Source of the DNA: Microvirga sp052115485
GTDB taxonomy: Bacteria; Pseudomonadota; Alphaproteobacteria; Rhizobiales; Beijerinckiaceae
Assembly (NCBI RefSeq): GCF_052115485.1
Contig: NZ_JBFRGU010000005.1
Location: 310,001-374,000 of the forward strand
DNA length: 64,000 nt
Reading direction: 5' to 3'
This document shows, one piece after another, positions 53,587 to 62,778 of this stretch (position 1 is its first letter; every line of letters begins with the position of its first letter). The translations under genes and the position numbers were made by a program. The notes beneath the pieces were generated by a model, which saw only the letters and a list, made by a program, of their open reading frames with translations, had not been told where the DNA came from and made no database searches.

Positions 53587-55641
53587 AAGATCGCCGGAAA
53601 GTTTCGCTTTGAGCTTGTCGTAATAATTTGCGAGCGCGGGGCGCAAGGAGCGGCACTGGCCGATCAGCGCGAGCGCGTCGTCGATCCGCCCGTCCTTGAT
53701 GCTCTCGACCAGGATGCCATGCGCCTCTTCGAATGCGGCGATGGCCGGGTCGGCACGCTCTGCGGCGGGGGCGACGACGGTGAAGATGGCCGATTGCGTC
53801 GAGCGGCCACGCACGGCGATGCGGTCGAGTTCGATCAGCACGTAGTGTTCGCGCACCGCTTCCGCCGTCGCGGGCCCCAGAATGATCGAGACACCGTATT
53901 CCTTCGACAGGCTTTCCAGGCGCGAGGCGAGATTTACCGTGTCGCCGAGAACGGAATAATCGTAGCGCCAGCGCGAACCCACATTGCCGACGACGCAATC
54001 GCCTGTGTTGATGCCGACGCCGACCGCGAATGTCGGCGCGTTCTCACCCTCCTCCTTTTTCAAGATCTCATTGAGGTGGACGACGGCCTCCATCATGCGA
54101 AGCGAGGCGCTCACAGCGCGTAGAGGGTGATCCGGCGTCGGCAGTGGAGCGTTCCAGAACGCCATGACGCAATCGCCCATGTATTTGTCGATGGTGCCGC
54201 CTTCCTTCAGAACGGCTTCTGACAGCGGATCGAGCAGGCGGTTGATGAGGGCCGTCAGACGTTCGGGTGCGTCCTTCAACCGCTCCGAGAGCGTGGTGAA
54301 GCCGCGGACGTCGCAAAAGAGGATTGAAAGATTGCGCCGCTCGCCACCGAGTTTGAGCGCTTCCGGATTGCGCGCGAGCTGTGCCACGAGATCGGGCGAC
54401 AGGTAGCGTGAGAAAGCCTCCGAGACCGTGCGGCGCAACTGCCGCTCTCGCGCGTAATCGAGACCGAACCGCGCACCGAACACGCCGAGCATCGCGACGG
54501 AGGGCAGGGCAGGCGATGCCCAGGTGCGTCCGAACCGCAGCAGCAACCACGATCCGGCAAACAGTGCGACGACGCCCAAAACAGCGATGACGCCGGTGCG
54601 CCAGGTAACGCCGCGCCGACATAGAACGACGGCGAGAAGAGCCGCGATGCCGATCAGCGCGGCAATTGCGAACGGCGCGATCTGCGTGACGAAAAGCTTA
54701 TGGCGGAGATTGTCGAGGATCGTTGCCTGAATCTCGACGCCCGCCGTCACGTGACCCGTCGAGAGCGTATAAGCGGTCGGGAACGTATCGGTCGCGCCGC
54801 TATCGGTCGTCGCAGCCGCCTTGAGGCTCAGGCCGACGAAGACGATCCGATCTTTGAATGTGCCGGGCGGCAGAAACGCGTCCGGATCGAGCGCCTGGTA
54901 ATAGGAAAATGTCGGATAGCTGCGAGCGGGGCCGAAATACTGAATCAGCGCGCCGGGAGGCGGCGTTTCGACAGATTCTCCGGCAAGGTTGAGAGCCGTC
55001 GCGGCGAAACTATCCGGCATTTGCGGCATCCGGCGCAGATAGGCGTCTCCGTCGAGATCGACCGAGGTGAAGCCGGGGGTCGCGCCGGCATCGAGGAGGG
55101 GCTGTATCGGCTCGACGCGGGTCGTCTGCGTCGCCTGATGCATCTCCGTCGTGACCTCGTCCGCCGCGAGCACAGTATCGGGTCCGACCGCGTCGGCGAG
55201 CGCCGTGTCGGCGGCATTCGTGGAAGGTTCCGCGAAAATGATGTCGAACCCGATGACCTTTGCACCCGCCGCGCGCAACCTTTCGATCAGGCGCGCGTGA
55301 AGTTCGCGAGACCATGGCCAACGCTGCGCGATTTCGGAGAAGGAGGGTTCGTCGATGGCGACGATGGTGACGCCGGGCTGGGAGGGTCGCGGCGGCGCGA
55401 TGGTGGACAACACATCGAAGAGTCTTGCTTCGACAAGTTGGAACGCAGGCAGAAAGGGAAGGGGAATGAGCAGGAGTGCGACCAGCCCCGCAATGCCGAC
55501 GCCATGGCCGAAGAACAACGTCGAGGGATCACCGTTCCGAGCGGTAGTCGGTCGCGGGAAGGTGCTGCGGATCCACGACAACATGGAGCGAAGCCGCCCG
55601 GACGGCACGTTGGCTTCTTCCGCGTCCTTATACTGCATCAT
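53584..55641 (-). CDS. CHASE2-domain class III adenylate cyclase
   Basis: 685 residues. A first membrane helix (about 48-68) leads to an extracytoplasmic CHASE2 sensor (about 75-320; VTIVAIDEPSFSEIAQRWPWSR, AKVIGFDIIFAEPS), then three helices (about 325-400), then a cyclase domain (about 430-625). Catalytic residues: metal Asp in LFCDVRGFTTL and GDCVMAFW, adenine-selecting Lys in TIDKYMGD and Asp in YDYSVLGDTVNLASRLE. It should make cAMP in response to an outside signal. Start MMQYKD at 55641 (or 55638). Upstream, on the same strand, is the FecR-TPR-barrel gene; dispersed repeats flank the cyclase on both sides. Confidence 0.93.
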   Translation of the reverse strand: MMQYKDAEEANVPSGRLRSMLSWIRSTFPRPTTARNGDPSTLFFGHGVGIAGLVALLLIPLPFLPAFQLVEARLFDVLSTIAPPRPSQPGVTIVAIDEPSFSEIAQRWPWSRELHARLIERLRAAGAKVIGFDIIFAEPSTNAADTALADAVGPDTVLAADEVTTEMHQATQTTRVEPIQPLLDAGATPGFTSVDLDGDAYLRRMPQMPDSFAATALNLAGESVETPPPGALIQYFGPARSYPTFSYYQALDPDAFLPPGTFKDRIVFVGLSLKAAATTDSGATDTFPTAYTLSTGHVTAGVEIQATILDNLRHKLFVTQIAPFAIAALIGIAALLAVVLCRRGVTWRTGVIAVLGVVALFAGSWLLLRFGRTWASPALPSVAMLGVFGARFGLDYARERQLRRTVSEAFSRYLSPDLVAQLARNPEALKLGGERRNLSILFCDVRGFTTLSERLKDAPERLTALINRLLDPLSEAVLKEGGTIDKYMGDCVMAFWNAPLPTPDHPLRAVSASLRMMEAVVHLNEILKKEEGENAPTFAVGVGINTGDCVVGNVGSRWRYDYSVLGDTVNLASRLESLSKEYGVSIILGPATAEAVREHYVLIELDRIAVRGRSTQSAIFTVVAPAAERADPAIAAFEEAHGILVESIKDGRIDDALALIGQCRSLRPALANYYDKLKAKLSGDL

Positions 55642-55647
55642 CCCTTA

Positions 55648-55714
55648 GAGCTCGATCATGTCTCGTTAAAATATGATCGAGCTCCCTTTCCTCATGTTAC
55701 GCATGATCTCTAGA
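55648..55714 (-). repeat. Dispersed gatcatg repeat, truncated copy between barrel and cyclase genes
   Basis: Stem GAGCTCGATCATGT (55648-55661) pairs with ATATGATCGAGCTC (55671-55684), one wobble, loop of 9; then GCATGATCTCTAGAA. The central 'caagtggaaaccggtt' block is missing. One end supplies the TAG of the FecR gene (55710-55712); the stem's other end is six bases from the cyclase ATG and could hinder its translation. Confidence 0.82.
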
Positions 55715-58700
55715 ACCGTGCCTTGATGGTTGCCGCCACCGTTCGTCCCACGCCCGGAACGTCCGGGGCGAGTTCGTATTTCTCGTCGAAGATATTGAGG
55801 AAAGTCAGGCTCATGAAGAGGCGACGATCAGCGGTTTCCCAACTGACGGCCGCGTCGGTCGTCCAGTAATCCTTGAGATCGAGCCCCGCAAAGTTACCCT
55901 TCCGGTCGCCCACGAACGTTTCCGACAAGGTGAAACGGACCCGCGTCGGGTGAACGAAAGTGACGCCGGCGCGGGCGAATTTGCCCGGGATGAACGGCAC
56001 ATCGTGACCGAGCGCCTCATCGGAACGGATTTCCGAATTGGTGACACCGACGGTGCCGAAAACGCCGATGCCGTAGCCGAGCCATAGATTGGCGGTTGCC
56101 GCGAGACGCTCGATGCGAGCCTTCTCGATGGCAAGGCTTTGCAGCGTGTCTGAGATCGGCAGATCGAGATTGCGCGCGTCCTGGCGTTGGTATTCGACCG
56201 CTGTGAAGATGTGCGGCGACCATTCCGCATCCCACCGCACAGTCGCGGTTTCTGTGCGTCCGCCGAGTGAAATCGGCAACGCATTGGGCGTGAGGCCGAC
56301 GGTCGTGAGCGGTGCGAGCGTGAAGATCAGCGGCAGATTCCCATCACGCTGATAGGACGCACGCAACCATTGTCCCTCGAACGGCGAGAAGCCGAAGCCG
56401 ACGCGTGGCGCGACCGTGACGTCGCTCGGGGAGGCCTTCGCGTCGAAAACGGTTCGTTGAATGCCCGCCTGCATCTCGAAACGGTCTGAAGGACGCCAGA
56501 ACCCATCCGCATAAAGGCGGCTCGCCTGGAAGTCCGTGGAATCGCGCTTGTCCGATTGGACGTTCTCGGTGAACCCGGTATCGAAATTGCCCACGATCCC
56601 ACGGGTGAAGGTGGCCGAGGAACTCTTGCCCGATTGCGCTTCCGCGCCGTAGCGCAACGTGAAGTCGCCGAAACCGATCGCATGGTTCAGGGCCGCGACT
56701 GCGCCTTCGACTTTGCCGAATTCACGCGTCTTTCCGACGATGAAAAGAGGGAAGAGTTCCAGATTGGAATCCGTCTGCAGGCGCTTGTCCAGGCCGCGAT
56801 AAGCATAGACTGCGCCGGTCAGGACGTTGCGGTCGCTGAAGCTGTGACTCCAGCCTCCGCCGATCTGCATGGTTGTCGAGTCCTGGCGCCCCTCGAAAAA
56901 GTGTAGCGGCTTGTTGATCGTGGCGACGCCGGGGCTGATTTCGGAGGCCGAACCGAAAACCAGAAAACGATCTGCAGCGGATGGAGCCGAACCGACGAAG
57001 AATGCGGCGCTGTCCGCGCTCTGCTGGTTGACGGAGGCTTTGCCGTCGAGTTGCGTCTTGCCGGCTGAAAATGAGAACGATGTGGGCAAGGGCTCGTTGG
57101 TGAAGCCCTGCACGGTGCCATTTGCCTCCCAGCCGACGCGGCCGTCGCGAATGATGGCGCTGCCGCTGGCCTCGCTGTCGAGGAAGGGGCGGCGAACCAG
57201 ATCGATACGCCCGATGCGCCCCGAGACCGCAAGCGGGTCGAAGAACAGGCCCTGCATTGTGAGCGTGAAGGTCGTGAGATCGGCGCCGTTGCCTTGTACG
57301 GTGTCGACGGTCGGCCGCGTCGTAAAGACGTTCGGGCGACGTGCGGCCGCCTGGTCGAAATAGCTCGAACCGGTGAAAGGATCGAAGACGCGGTCGCCGT
57401 AATAGCGGCCCCACTCGCTCAGATCGAGAAAGCGATAGGCTTCCGCCGGATACGAGCCGCCGTCCTTGTTGACGGCGATGCCGGCGAAATCCCCACCCCG
57501 TAGGCGATAGCGCTGCAATGTCTCACGCGCGGCCGTGATCGCTTCGTCTGCGCGGTATTGATCGATGGCGATGGCAGTCCGGACGGTCGAGACTGAAGGA
57601 TCGTTCGGGTCGAGCCGGTCCGCATTGTCGAGCGCTTGCTGGGCAAGTATTTCGTCGCCATTCTGATAATAGGCGACGGCGGCCATCAACAGGCCTTGCG
57701 AATAGGCCGGATTGGCGGCTGAGCCTGCCAGGATCGCCTCGATTCCCTTCGCGGTTTCGCCCTTCTGCACGAGGTATCGCCCTTTTGCGATGTATCCGGT
57801 GCTGAAAGACGGATCGAGCGAGAGCGCCTTGTCGATCAGCACGCCTGCTTCCTCGACGCGGCTCTGGTCGAGCAGGACGATGGCGAGATTGGCATAAGCG
57901 ACCGGACTTTCCGGATCGGCCGCGATGGCGCGCCGCAGCGCCTCTTCGGCTGCGATGGGCGCACTGAGCGTACTTTCGAAAAGGCCGATGGCATTCCAGA
58001 TCCCGGACTGGCCCGGTGCGGTTTCCGCAGCCTTGCGCAATTCGGTAATGGCCGCCCGCACCTCACCGTCGATGTCGCCGCGCGCGGCGCTGCTGGCGAG
58101 ACGGACGTTCGGATCTTCGGGGTCGATGCGGCGGGCGTCGTCGACGGCGCCGCGCAAATCCTCGCGGCGATTGAGCGCCATGGCCAGTTGGGCCGCAGCG
58201 ACTGCGATTTCCGAATCATTGGGAAAGCGCTTGCGGGCGGCCTTTATGACGTCTGCGGCGGCCGACAAATCCTGCTTGAAGGCGACGATATAGGCATGTG
58301 CGAGAGCACTGAGCGGGTCGTTCGAACCCACCTTCGGCTCCGGATAGATCCGATGCGGGTTCGCGAGCGAAAGCGAGATATAGCGTCCGTAAGCGGCGGC
58401 GATGCGTTGTCTGCCCTTAACACCCTGTTCCGCGCGCCCAAAAAGGGTTGCGGCCTCGGTCCAGCGGCGCTCCGCTCCGGCGATCATGGCTTCCACCAGA
58501 TCGGCGCGGGCCCGTTGCCCGGCGTCGAGGGGCTTCCGGCGCGCCTGCGCCAGCGCATCGATGGCGATGGGGCGGCCATCGTATGACAGGGCTATCTCGG
58601 CAAGGGAAAGCCAATCCCCGGCGCGCCGCGCGTCCGGCGCGATGGCCTCGATCCGCGCGCGCTCCGCGCGCAGTGCCGGGCCCTTCAGGGAGGAAGTCGG

Positions 58701-59345
58701 CATCCCGGTAAATGCATCGCGCAGCGTCATATAGAACAGCATCTGTTCACGGTCGCTGGAATTCACGAGGATGAATTTCGTCGGCGCGCTGCCGATGGAG
58801 GCGACCGCGCCCTCGCCCTGGCGCACGGTCACAGAGCCTTGCGCGTTGCGCAACTCAACCACACCCTCGAGCACGACGAGAGAGGTCTTGGATCCGTCGA
58901 CGGTGAGGGACCAGTCGGTGCCGCGGATAGCGGCGACCGCCGATGGCGTCTTAATGTCGACACCCGCTCCGCCGCGTGCCGCACGGGCCCAGACCGTGCC
59001 CGACTGGAGATCCAGTTGCGTGGTGCCGCTGTCGTTCGAGGCTACGTCCCGCACAGTGAGGGTGGAATTTCGTCCCACACGAATTTGCGTCTGGTCGGCA
59101 AAAAGAATGGCGAGGTTGCCGATGGTGTTCGTGCGCAGGGTATCGCCGTCGACCAGATCCTGGCGGACCTCCGCCGGCTGCCAGGCGTTCTCGCGGACGA
59201 AGCGCAGTTCCTCACCGCCCTTCGCAGCGACGATTGAACCCGCAGCCGGACCGGAGCGCGGTTTCACCGATTGAGCGAGCGCGCCGTCGATCGAAAGGGC
59301 GAGAGCGCTGGTCGCAGCAAGGAGTTGCAGAAGACGAAAGGACAT
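55710..59345 (-). CDS. FecR-domain / TPR / outer-membrane beta-barrel fusion protein
   Basis: 1211 residues. A signal peptide (MSFRLLQLLAATSALALS, cleavage near ALAQ) is followed by a FecR-type beta domain (about 40-200; LRTNTIGNLAILFADQTQI, VAAIRGTDWSLTV), then TPR-like helical repeats (about 235-610), and a C-terminal part (about 640-1211) with alternating strands and tyrosine/phenylalanine girdles ending in the outer-membrane signature IKARF. The tail resembles TonB-dependent or usher-like barrels, but I see no plug or TonB box. It should sit in the outer membrane with FecR and TPR parts in the periplasm. Coupling to the downstream CHASE2 cyclase suggests one system. Role unknown. Confidence 0.8.
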   Translation of the reverse strand: MSFRLLQLLAATSALALSIDGALAQSVKPRSGPAAGSIVAAKGGEELRFVRENAWQPAEVRQDLVDGDTLRTNTIGNLAILFADQTQIRVGRNSTLTVRDVASNDSGTTQLDLQSGTVWARAARGGAGVDIKTPSAVAAIRGTDWSLTVDGSKTSLVVLEGVVELRNAQGSVTVRQGEGAVASIGSAPTKFILVNSSDREQMLFYMTLRDAFTGMPTSSLKGPALRAERARIEAIAPDARRAGDWLSLAEIALSYDGRPIAIDALAQARRKPLDAGQRARADLVEAMIAGAERRWTEAATLFGRAEQGVKGRQRIAAAYGRYISLSLANPHRIYPEPKVGSNDPLSALAHAYIVAFKQDLSAAADVIKAARKRFPNDSEIAVAAAQLAMALNRREDLRGAVDDARRIDPEDPNVRLASSAARGDIDGEVRAAITELRKAAETAPGQSGIWNAIGLFESTLSAPIAAEEALRRAIAADPESPVAYANLAIVLLDQSRVEEAGVLIDKALSLDPSFSTGYIAKGRYLVQKGETAKGIEAILAGSAANPAYSQGLLMAAVAYYQNGDEILAQQALDNADRLDPNDPSVSTVRTAIAIDQYRADEAITAARETLQRYRLRGGDFAGIAVNKDGGSYPAEAYRFLDLSEWGRYYGDRVFDPFTGSSYFDQAAARRPNVFTTRPTVDTVQGNGADLTTFTLTMQGLFFDPLAVSGRIGRIDLVRRPFLDSEASGSAIIRDGRVGWEANGTVQGFTNEPLPTSFSFSAGKTQLDGKASVNQQSADSAAFFVGSAPSAADRFLVFGSASEISPGVATINKPLHFFEGRQDSTTMQIGGGWSHSFSDRNVLTGAVYAYRGLDKRLQTDSNLELFPLFIVGKTREFGKVEGAVAALNHAIGFGDFTLRYGAEAQSGKSSSATFTRGIVGNFDTGFTENVQSDKRDSTDFQASRLYADGFWRPSDRFEMQAGIQRTVFDAKASPSDVTVAPRVGFGFSPFEGQWLRASYQRDGNLPLIFTLAPLTTVGLTPNALPISLGGRTETATVRWDAEWSPHIFTAVEYQRQDARNLDLPISDTLQSLAIEKARIERLAATANLWLGYGIGVFGTVGVTNSEIRSDEALGHDVPFIPGKFARAGVTFVHPTRVRFTLSETFVGDRKGNFAGLDLKDYWTTDAAVSWETADRRLFMSLTFLNIFDEKYELAPDVPGVGRTVAATIKARF

Positions 59346-59495
59346 CGATCAACCGTGAAAGACTACAACATGACACAAGGTGTGGCACCTTACTGTCGGT
59401 CAGATCTAGAGCAAAGAGGAATTAGCCCCGTGCCGGCGTGTTTTGAAGCACAGCGTAAACTGAGGAACCCTCGTCGAACATAGGGGGAGTGAAAC

Positions 59496-59519
59496 ATACG
59501 ATCAGATCTGTGATCGTAT
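59496..59519 (-). terminator. Hairpin across the response-regulator stop codon
   Basis: ATACGATCA (59496-59504) and TGATCGTAT (59511-59519) are perfect 9-bp inverted arms with a 6-base loop; TGA of the minus-strand gene lies in one arm. Beyond it comes GTTTCACTCC, no real T-run, so it may be a weak terminator or a remnant of the gatcatg repeat family. Confidence 0.45.
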
Positions 59520-59894
59520 AGCCTTGGCGAGCATGAGTTTCTGTTTGAGATCATGCTGCGCGAAAGGCTTTTGCAGCACCGGGCGATTGCGAAACGCATC
59601 CTTGATGCCTGCGCTGCCGTACCCCGTCGAGAAGACGAATGGAATCGATCGCTCGACCAATGCCTCGGCGACCGGATAGATGGGCTCGCCGGCGACATTC
59701 ACGTCGAGAATGGCAATATCTACGGCTTCGCGGGCGACAGCTTCGAGCGCCGCCGACAACCGCGCGGCCGGTCCGATGACCTCGCACCCGAAATCGATCA
59801 GCATGTCTTCGAGAAGAAGGGAAATGGCCGCTTCGTCCTCAACGACCAGAACGCGCATCCCCTTGAGTTCGTCCCCACTCAGACTTCCGGTCAC
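59502..59894 (-). CDS. Single-domain response regulator (REC only)
   Basis: 130 residues, CheY-like. RVLVVEDEAAIS carries the acidic pair, the phosphoacceptor Asp is in DIAILDVNVAGE, the Thr/Ser switch in FVFSTGYGS and the Lys in VLQKPFAQ. There is no output domain. The 'STGYG' and 'QKPF' wording is that of the FixJ/CheY-like single-domain regulators common in Hyphomicrobiales. The start codon is GTG 59894 (AAGAAG upstream); ATG 59858 would remove 12 residues. Its cognate kinase is not in the window. It lies upstream of the FecR-TPR-barrel gene on the same strand, with a 156-base gap. Confidence 0.9.
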   Translation of the reverse strand: MTGSLSGDELKGMRVLVVEDEAAISLLLEDMLIDFGCEVIGPAARLSAALEAVAREAVDIAILDVNVAGEPIYPVAEALVERSIPFVFSTGYGSAGIKDAFRNRPVLQKPFAQHDLKQKLMLAKAIRSQI

Positions 59895-60142
59895 AGGGTC
59901 TTCTTTCTTTAAGGTTGGGGTTGAAGGTCGCGAACTACTCTAGGATGTTGCGAGCCTTGCGCCAAGGGGTGAGGAGAACAGGGTAGCCATTCCGATTCTC
60001 CCGGTTGTAGCACTTCCCAACGGCAAGACAAAAACCATCCGGAAAATTCGTTAGAGCCTTGACGATGCAGGTGTTTCGATACCTGAATGCATGCCAAACC
60101 GCAATAGATCGCAACCCTATCTCACTGGTTTCATACTAAAGC

Positions 60143-60616
60143 ATGTCCCTCATCAATAATTTGCGCGATCTCTTCAACGAAACGCTCGGCTCTGAACAGC
60201 GGAATGCGGATCATGACGCGAGGGTCACCGTCGCTGCGCTTTTGATCCTCGTGACTCAGGCCGACGGGCGTGTGCTCAGCGTCGAGGAGCGAGGCCTCAT
60301 CGTGCTTGTGCAATCTTATTTCGGTCTCTCGGACGCAGATGCATCGCGCATCCTCGCGCGTGCCGCCGAAATTGGCGGCGAACTCGACCCCGCCACGTCG
60401 CTGGCGGATCGTATCCTTCACGATATTCCTTATGAGGAGCGCCCGAATCTTCTGATCCTGGCCTATCGGGTCGCTGCCATCGATGGGCATGTTCATGAAT
60501 TCGAGGACGATTTGATTTGGCGTATCGGGCGTCTGCTCGGACTCACTGATCAGGACATCGTCGCGCTCAAGATCGAGGCTCTGAAGAATCTCTTGCCGGA
60601 CGAGGCTCATGGCTAG
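60143..60616 (+). CDS. TerB-like tellurite-resistance family protein
   Basis: 157 residues, all-helical. The TerB fold is suggested by VTVAALLILVTQADGRVLSVEERGLIV and VAAIDGHVHEFEDDLIWRIGRLLGL, two repeats of a D-G-x3-x-E pattern likely to bind metal. Such proteins often occur outside ter operons, with uncertain roles in stress. ATG 60143 lacks a strong ribosome-binding site. The stop overlaps the following amidotransferase gene by eight bases. 248 featureless bases precede it. Confidence 0.85.
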   Translation: MSLINNLRDLFNETLGSEQRNADHDARVTVAALLILVTQADGRVLSVEERGLIVLVQSYFGLSDADASRILARAAEIGGELDPATSLADRILHDIPYEERPNLLILAYRVAAIDGHVHEFEDDLIWRIGRLLGLTDQDIVALKIEALKNLLPDEAHG

Positions 60617-61334
60617 GCCTGTCGGAAAAGCGCCGATCCTCATCGTTCTCCATCAGGAACAATCGACACCCGGCCGCGTGGGGCGGTTGCTTCAGGAGAG
60701 AGGTTACACTCTCGACATCCGGCGTCCGCGTTTCAGTGAAGCCTTGCCGAAGACGTTGAACGAGCATGCCGGCGCGATCATTTTCGGCGGCCCGATGAGC
60801 GCCAACGATCCGGATGATTTCATCAAGGCGGAGATCGACTGGATCAACGTGCCCTTGAAGGAGAACAAACCCTATCTCGGCCTATGCCTCGGCGCGCAGA
60901 TGCTCGCGAAGCATTTGGGTGCGAAGGTCTGGGAACATCCGGACGGGCGGGCCGAGATCGGCTATTATCCGCTCGTGCCGACCTCCGCCGGTGAAAGGCT
61001 CAGCGCGCGGTGGGGCGTGACATGGCCGACCCACGTCTATCACTGGCACCGCGAAGGCTTCGATTGTCCCGCAGGCGCCGAGACCCTCGCCACTGGAGAC
61101 GATTTCCCGACGCAGGCCATCGGCGTCGGATCATCGGCCTACGGCCTGCAGTTCCATCCGGAAGTCACTCACGCCATGATCTGCCGATGGACGGTGACAG
61201 CGGCGGAACGTCTGGCGACGCCCGGTGCGCAAGATCGCATCCGCCAGATCGAGGGACGATATCTCTACGATCCGCACGTGTCGCGCTGGCTCGATTCCTT
61301 CCTCGACCATTGGCTCGGCGAGAAAGCGGGGTAG
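60609..61334 (+). CDS. Class I glutamine amidotransferase (GMP-synthase-like)
   Basis: 241 residues, a stand-alone GATase1 domain. Nucleophile Cys in YLGLCLGAQMLAKHLG, His-Glu pair in YGLQFHPEVTHAM, and GAIIFGGPMSANDPDD near the N-terminus. It hydrolyses glutamine or gamma-glutamyl amides; such free-standing proteins are usually annotated as GMP-synthase-like but lack the synthetase domain. ATG 60609 lies inside the end of the TerB-like gene, so the pair is translationally coupled. It converges with the ScfR gene seven bases apart. Confidence 0.88.
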   Translation: MARPVGKAPILIVLHQEQSTPGRVGRLLQERGYTLDIRRPRFSEALPKTLNEHAGAIIFGGPMSANDPDDFIKAEIDWINVPLKENKPYLGLCLGAQMLAKHLGAKVWEHPDGRAEIGYYPLVPTSAGERLSARWGVTWPTHVYHWHREGFDCPAGAETLATGDDFPTQAIGVGSSAYGLQFHPEVTHAMICRWTVTAAERLATPGAQDRIRQIEGRYLYDPHVSRWLDSFLDHWLGEKAG

Positions 61335-61341
61335 CCGCGCA

Positions 61342-62778
61342 TCACGTTGCGTCGAATGCGAACGGGGAGATGCCGCGCGTCATCTCGTCGACGATGAGCG
61401 TGTGCATCAGCGGCGGCGCGGCGCGCTGCGGGCAGGCGACCCGCTCGCACAGACGGCAATTGATGCCGATGGGCGTCGGATCCGGCGCGCTCAAATCGAG
61501 GCCGCGCGCATAGACGAGACGATGCGCGTATTTCAGTTCGCAGCCGAGGCCGACCGCGAATTGCCTGTCGGGCAGACCCCACGGCGTCGAGGCGCGGCTG
61601 ACGGCGCGAGCCACCGAGAACCAGCGCGAGCCCTCCGGCAATTCGACGATCTGAGTAACGGTCTGTTCCGGCGTCTTGAATGTGGCGTGCACGTTCCAGA
61701 GCGGGCATGTGCCGCCGTATTGTGAGAACGGAAACCGCCCGGACGAAAACCGCTTCGAGACATTGCCTGCCGAATCCACGCGGATGAGGAAGAAGGGAAT
61801 GCCTCGCGCGCCGGGGCGCGCAAGCGTGGTAAGGCGGTGGGCCACCTGTTCGAAACTCGCGCCGAAGCGCGCGGCCAACACTTCCACATCGTAACCGAGT
61901 GCTTCGGCGGCGGTGTGAAACTTGCCGTAGGGCATCATCAGTGCGCCCGCGAAGTAATTGGCGAACGAGACGCGCAGGAGTTTTCGCGCCGGACCCTCCG
62001 TCGGCTCGAACCGCGCCGCCAAATTGTCGATGACCTCTCGCATTTCGGCAAAGGCCAGTTGATAGGCCGCCTGAAACGTCCGGCCCGATTGATCGACGAG
62101 TTCCGAGATCAGCAATTGCTTCCGGTGATGATCGTAACGGCGAAGCGAGTCCGACATCACGTCGATTGGCATGACGCGCACGCGGATGCCGTGCTTGGCA
62201 CGCAAGCGGTCCGCGATGGCGAAAAATGGCTCATGCCCGGTCAGTTGCAGATCGGACGCGAGGGTCTCGGCGGCCTCGTCGAGTTCGGGAAAATGGTTCT
62301 TGGCCTCCTGGATGAGATCGCGAACCCGGTCGATGGGGTTTACCTGCGGCGCGTCCTCCGCCCGGTCACGGTCGCTCAAGGAGGGTGTTGTCATCTCGCT
62401 CGCGCTGCGCATGCCCACATAGGCTCGGTAGAGCCTGTTGATGGCGTCGATGACGGTCGGTGCGCTTTCCGCCAGCTCCCGGATTTCGAGGCGCGCGACC
62501 GGTGCGTTGCGAAACAGAGGATCGGCGAAGATTTCCTCGATCTCGGAGACGGAGCGCTCGTGGTCATCGGTGGCGAACTCACGTGGATCGAGGGAATAGG
62601 CATGGGCGAGACGGATCAGTACCTGCGCCGTGATAGGCCGCTGGTTGCGCTCCATGAGATTGAGATAGCTCGGCGATAGGCCAAGCTCCTCGGCCATTCC
62701 CGCCTGGCTCAAGTTTCGCTCACGCCGCAGGCGCTTGAGGCGCGGGCCGACGAAAAGTTTTTTGCTTTCGTCCGTCAT
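61342..62778 (-). CDS. Short-chain fatty acyl-CoA regulator, ScfR/RamB family
   Basis: 478 residues. An XRE helix-turn-helix (about 10-65; RLRRERNLSQAGMAEELGLSPSYLNLMERNQRP), an IrrE/ImmA-like middle domain without an HExxH motif (about 165-300) and a C-terminal DUF2083 domain with conserved cysteines (CPLWNVHATF, CELKYAHRL, CRLCERVACPQ). This matches RamB/ScfR-type regulators that sense acyl-CoA and control isocitrate lyase and related C2/C3 genes. It is divergent from aceA, and a palindrome overlaps its own start codon, suggesting autoregulation. Confidence 0.92.
   Translation of the reverse strand: MTDESKKLFVGPRLKRLRRERNLSQAGMAEELGLSPSYLNLMERNQRPITAQVLIRLAHAYSLDPREFATDDHERSVSEIEEIFADPLFRNAPVARLEIRELAESAPTVIDAINRLYRAYVGMRSASEMTTPSLSDRDRAEDAPQVNPIDRVRDLIQEAKNHFPELDEAAETLASDLQLTGHEPFFAIADRLRAKHGIRVRVMPIDVMSDSLRRYDHHRKQLLISELVDQSGRTFQAAYQLAFAEMREVIDNLAARFEPTEGPARKLLRVSFANYFAGALMMPYGKFHTAAEALGYDVEVLAARFGASFEQVAHRLTTLARPGARGIPFFLIRVDSAGNVSKRFSSGRFPFSQYGGTCPLWNVHATFKTPEQTVTQIVELPEGSRWFSVARAVSRASTPWGLPDRQFAVGLGCELKYAHRLVYARGLDLSAPDPTPIGINCRLCERVACPQRAAPPLMHTLIVDEMTRGISPFAFDAT

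Noticed and set aside
59234..59483. Small plus-strand frames around the start of the FecR gene
   Set aside because: No ribosome-binding site or family match, and partly antisense to the signal-peptide region.
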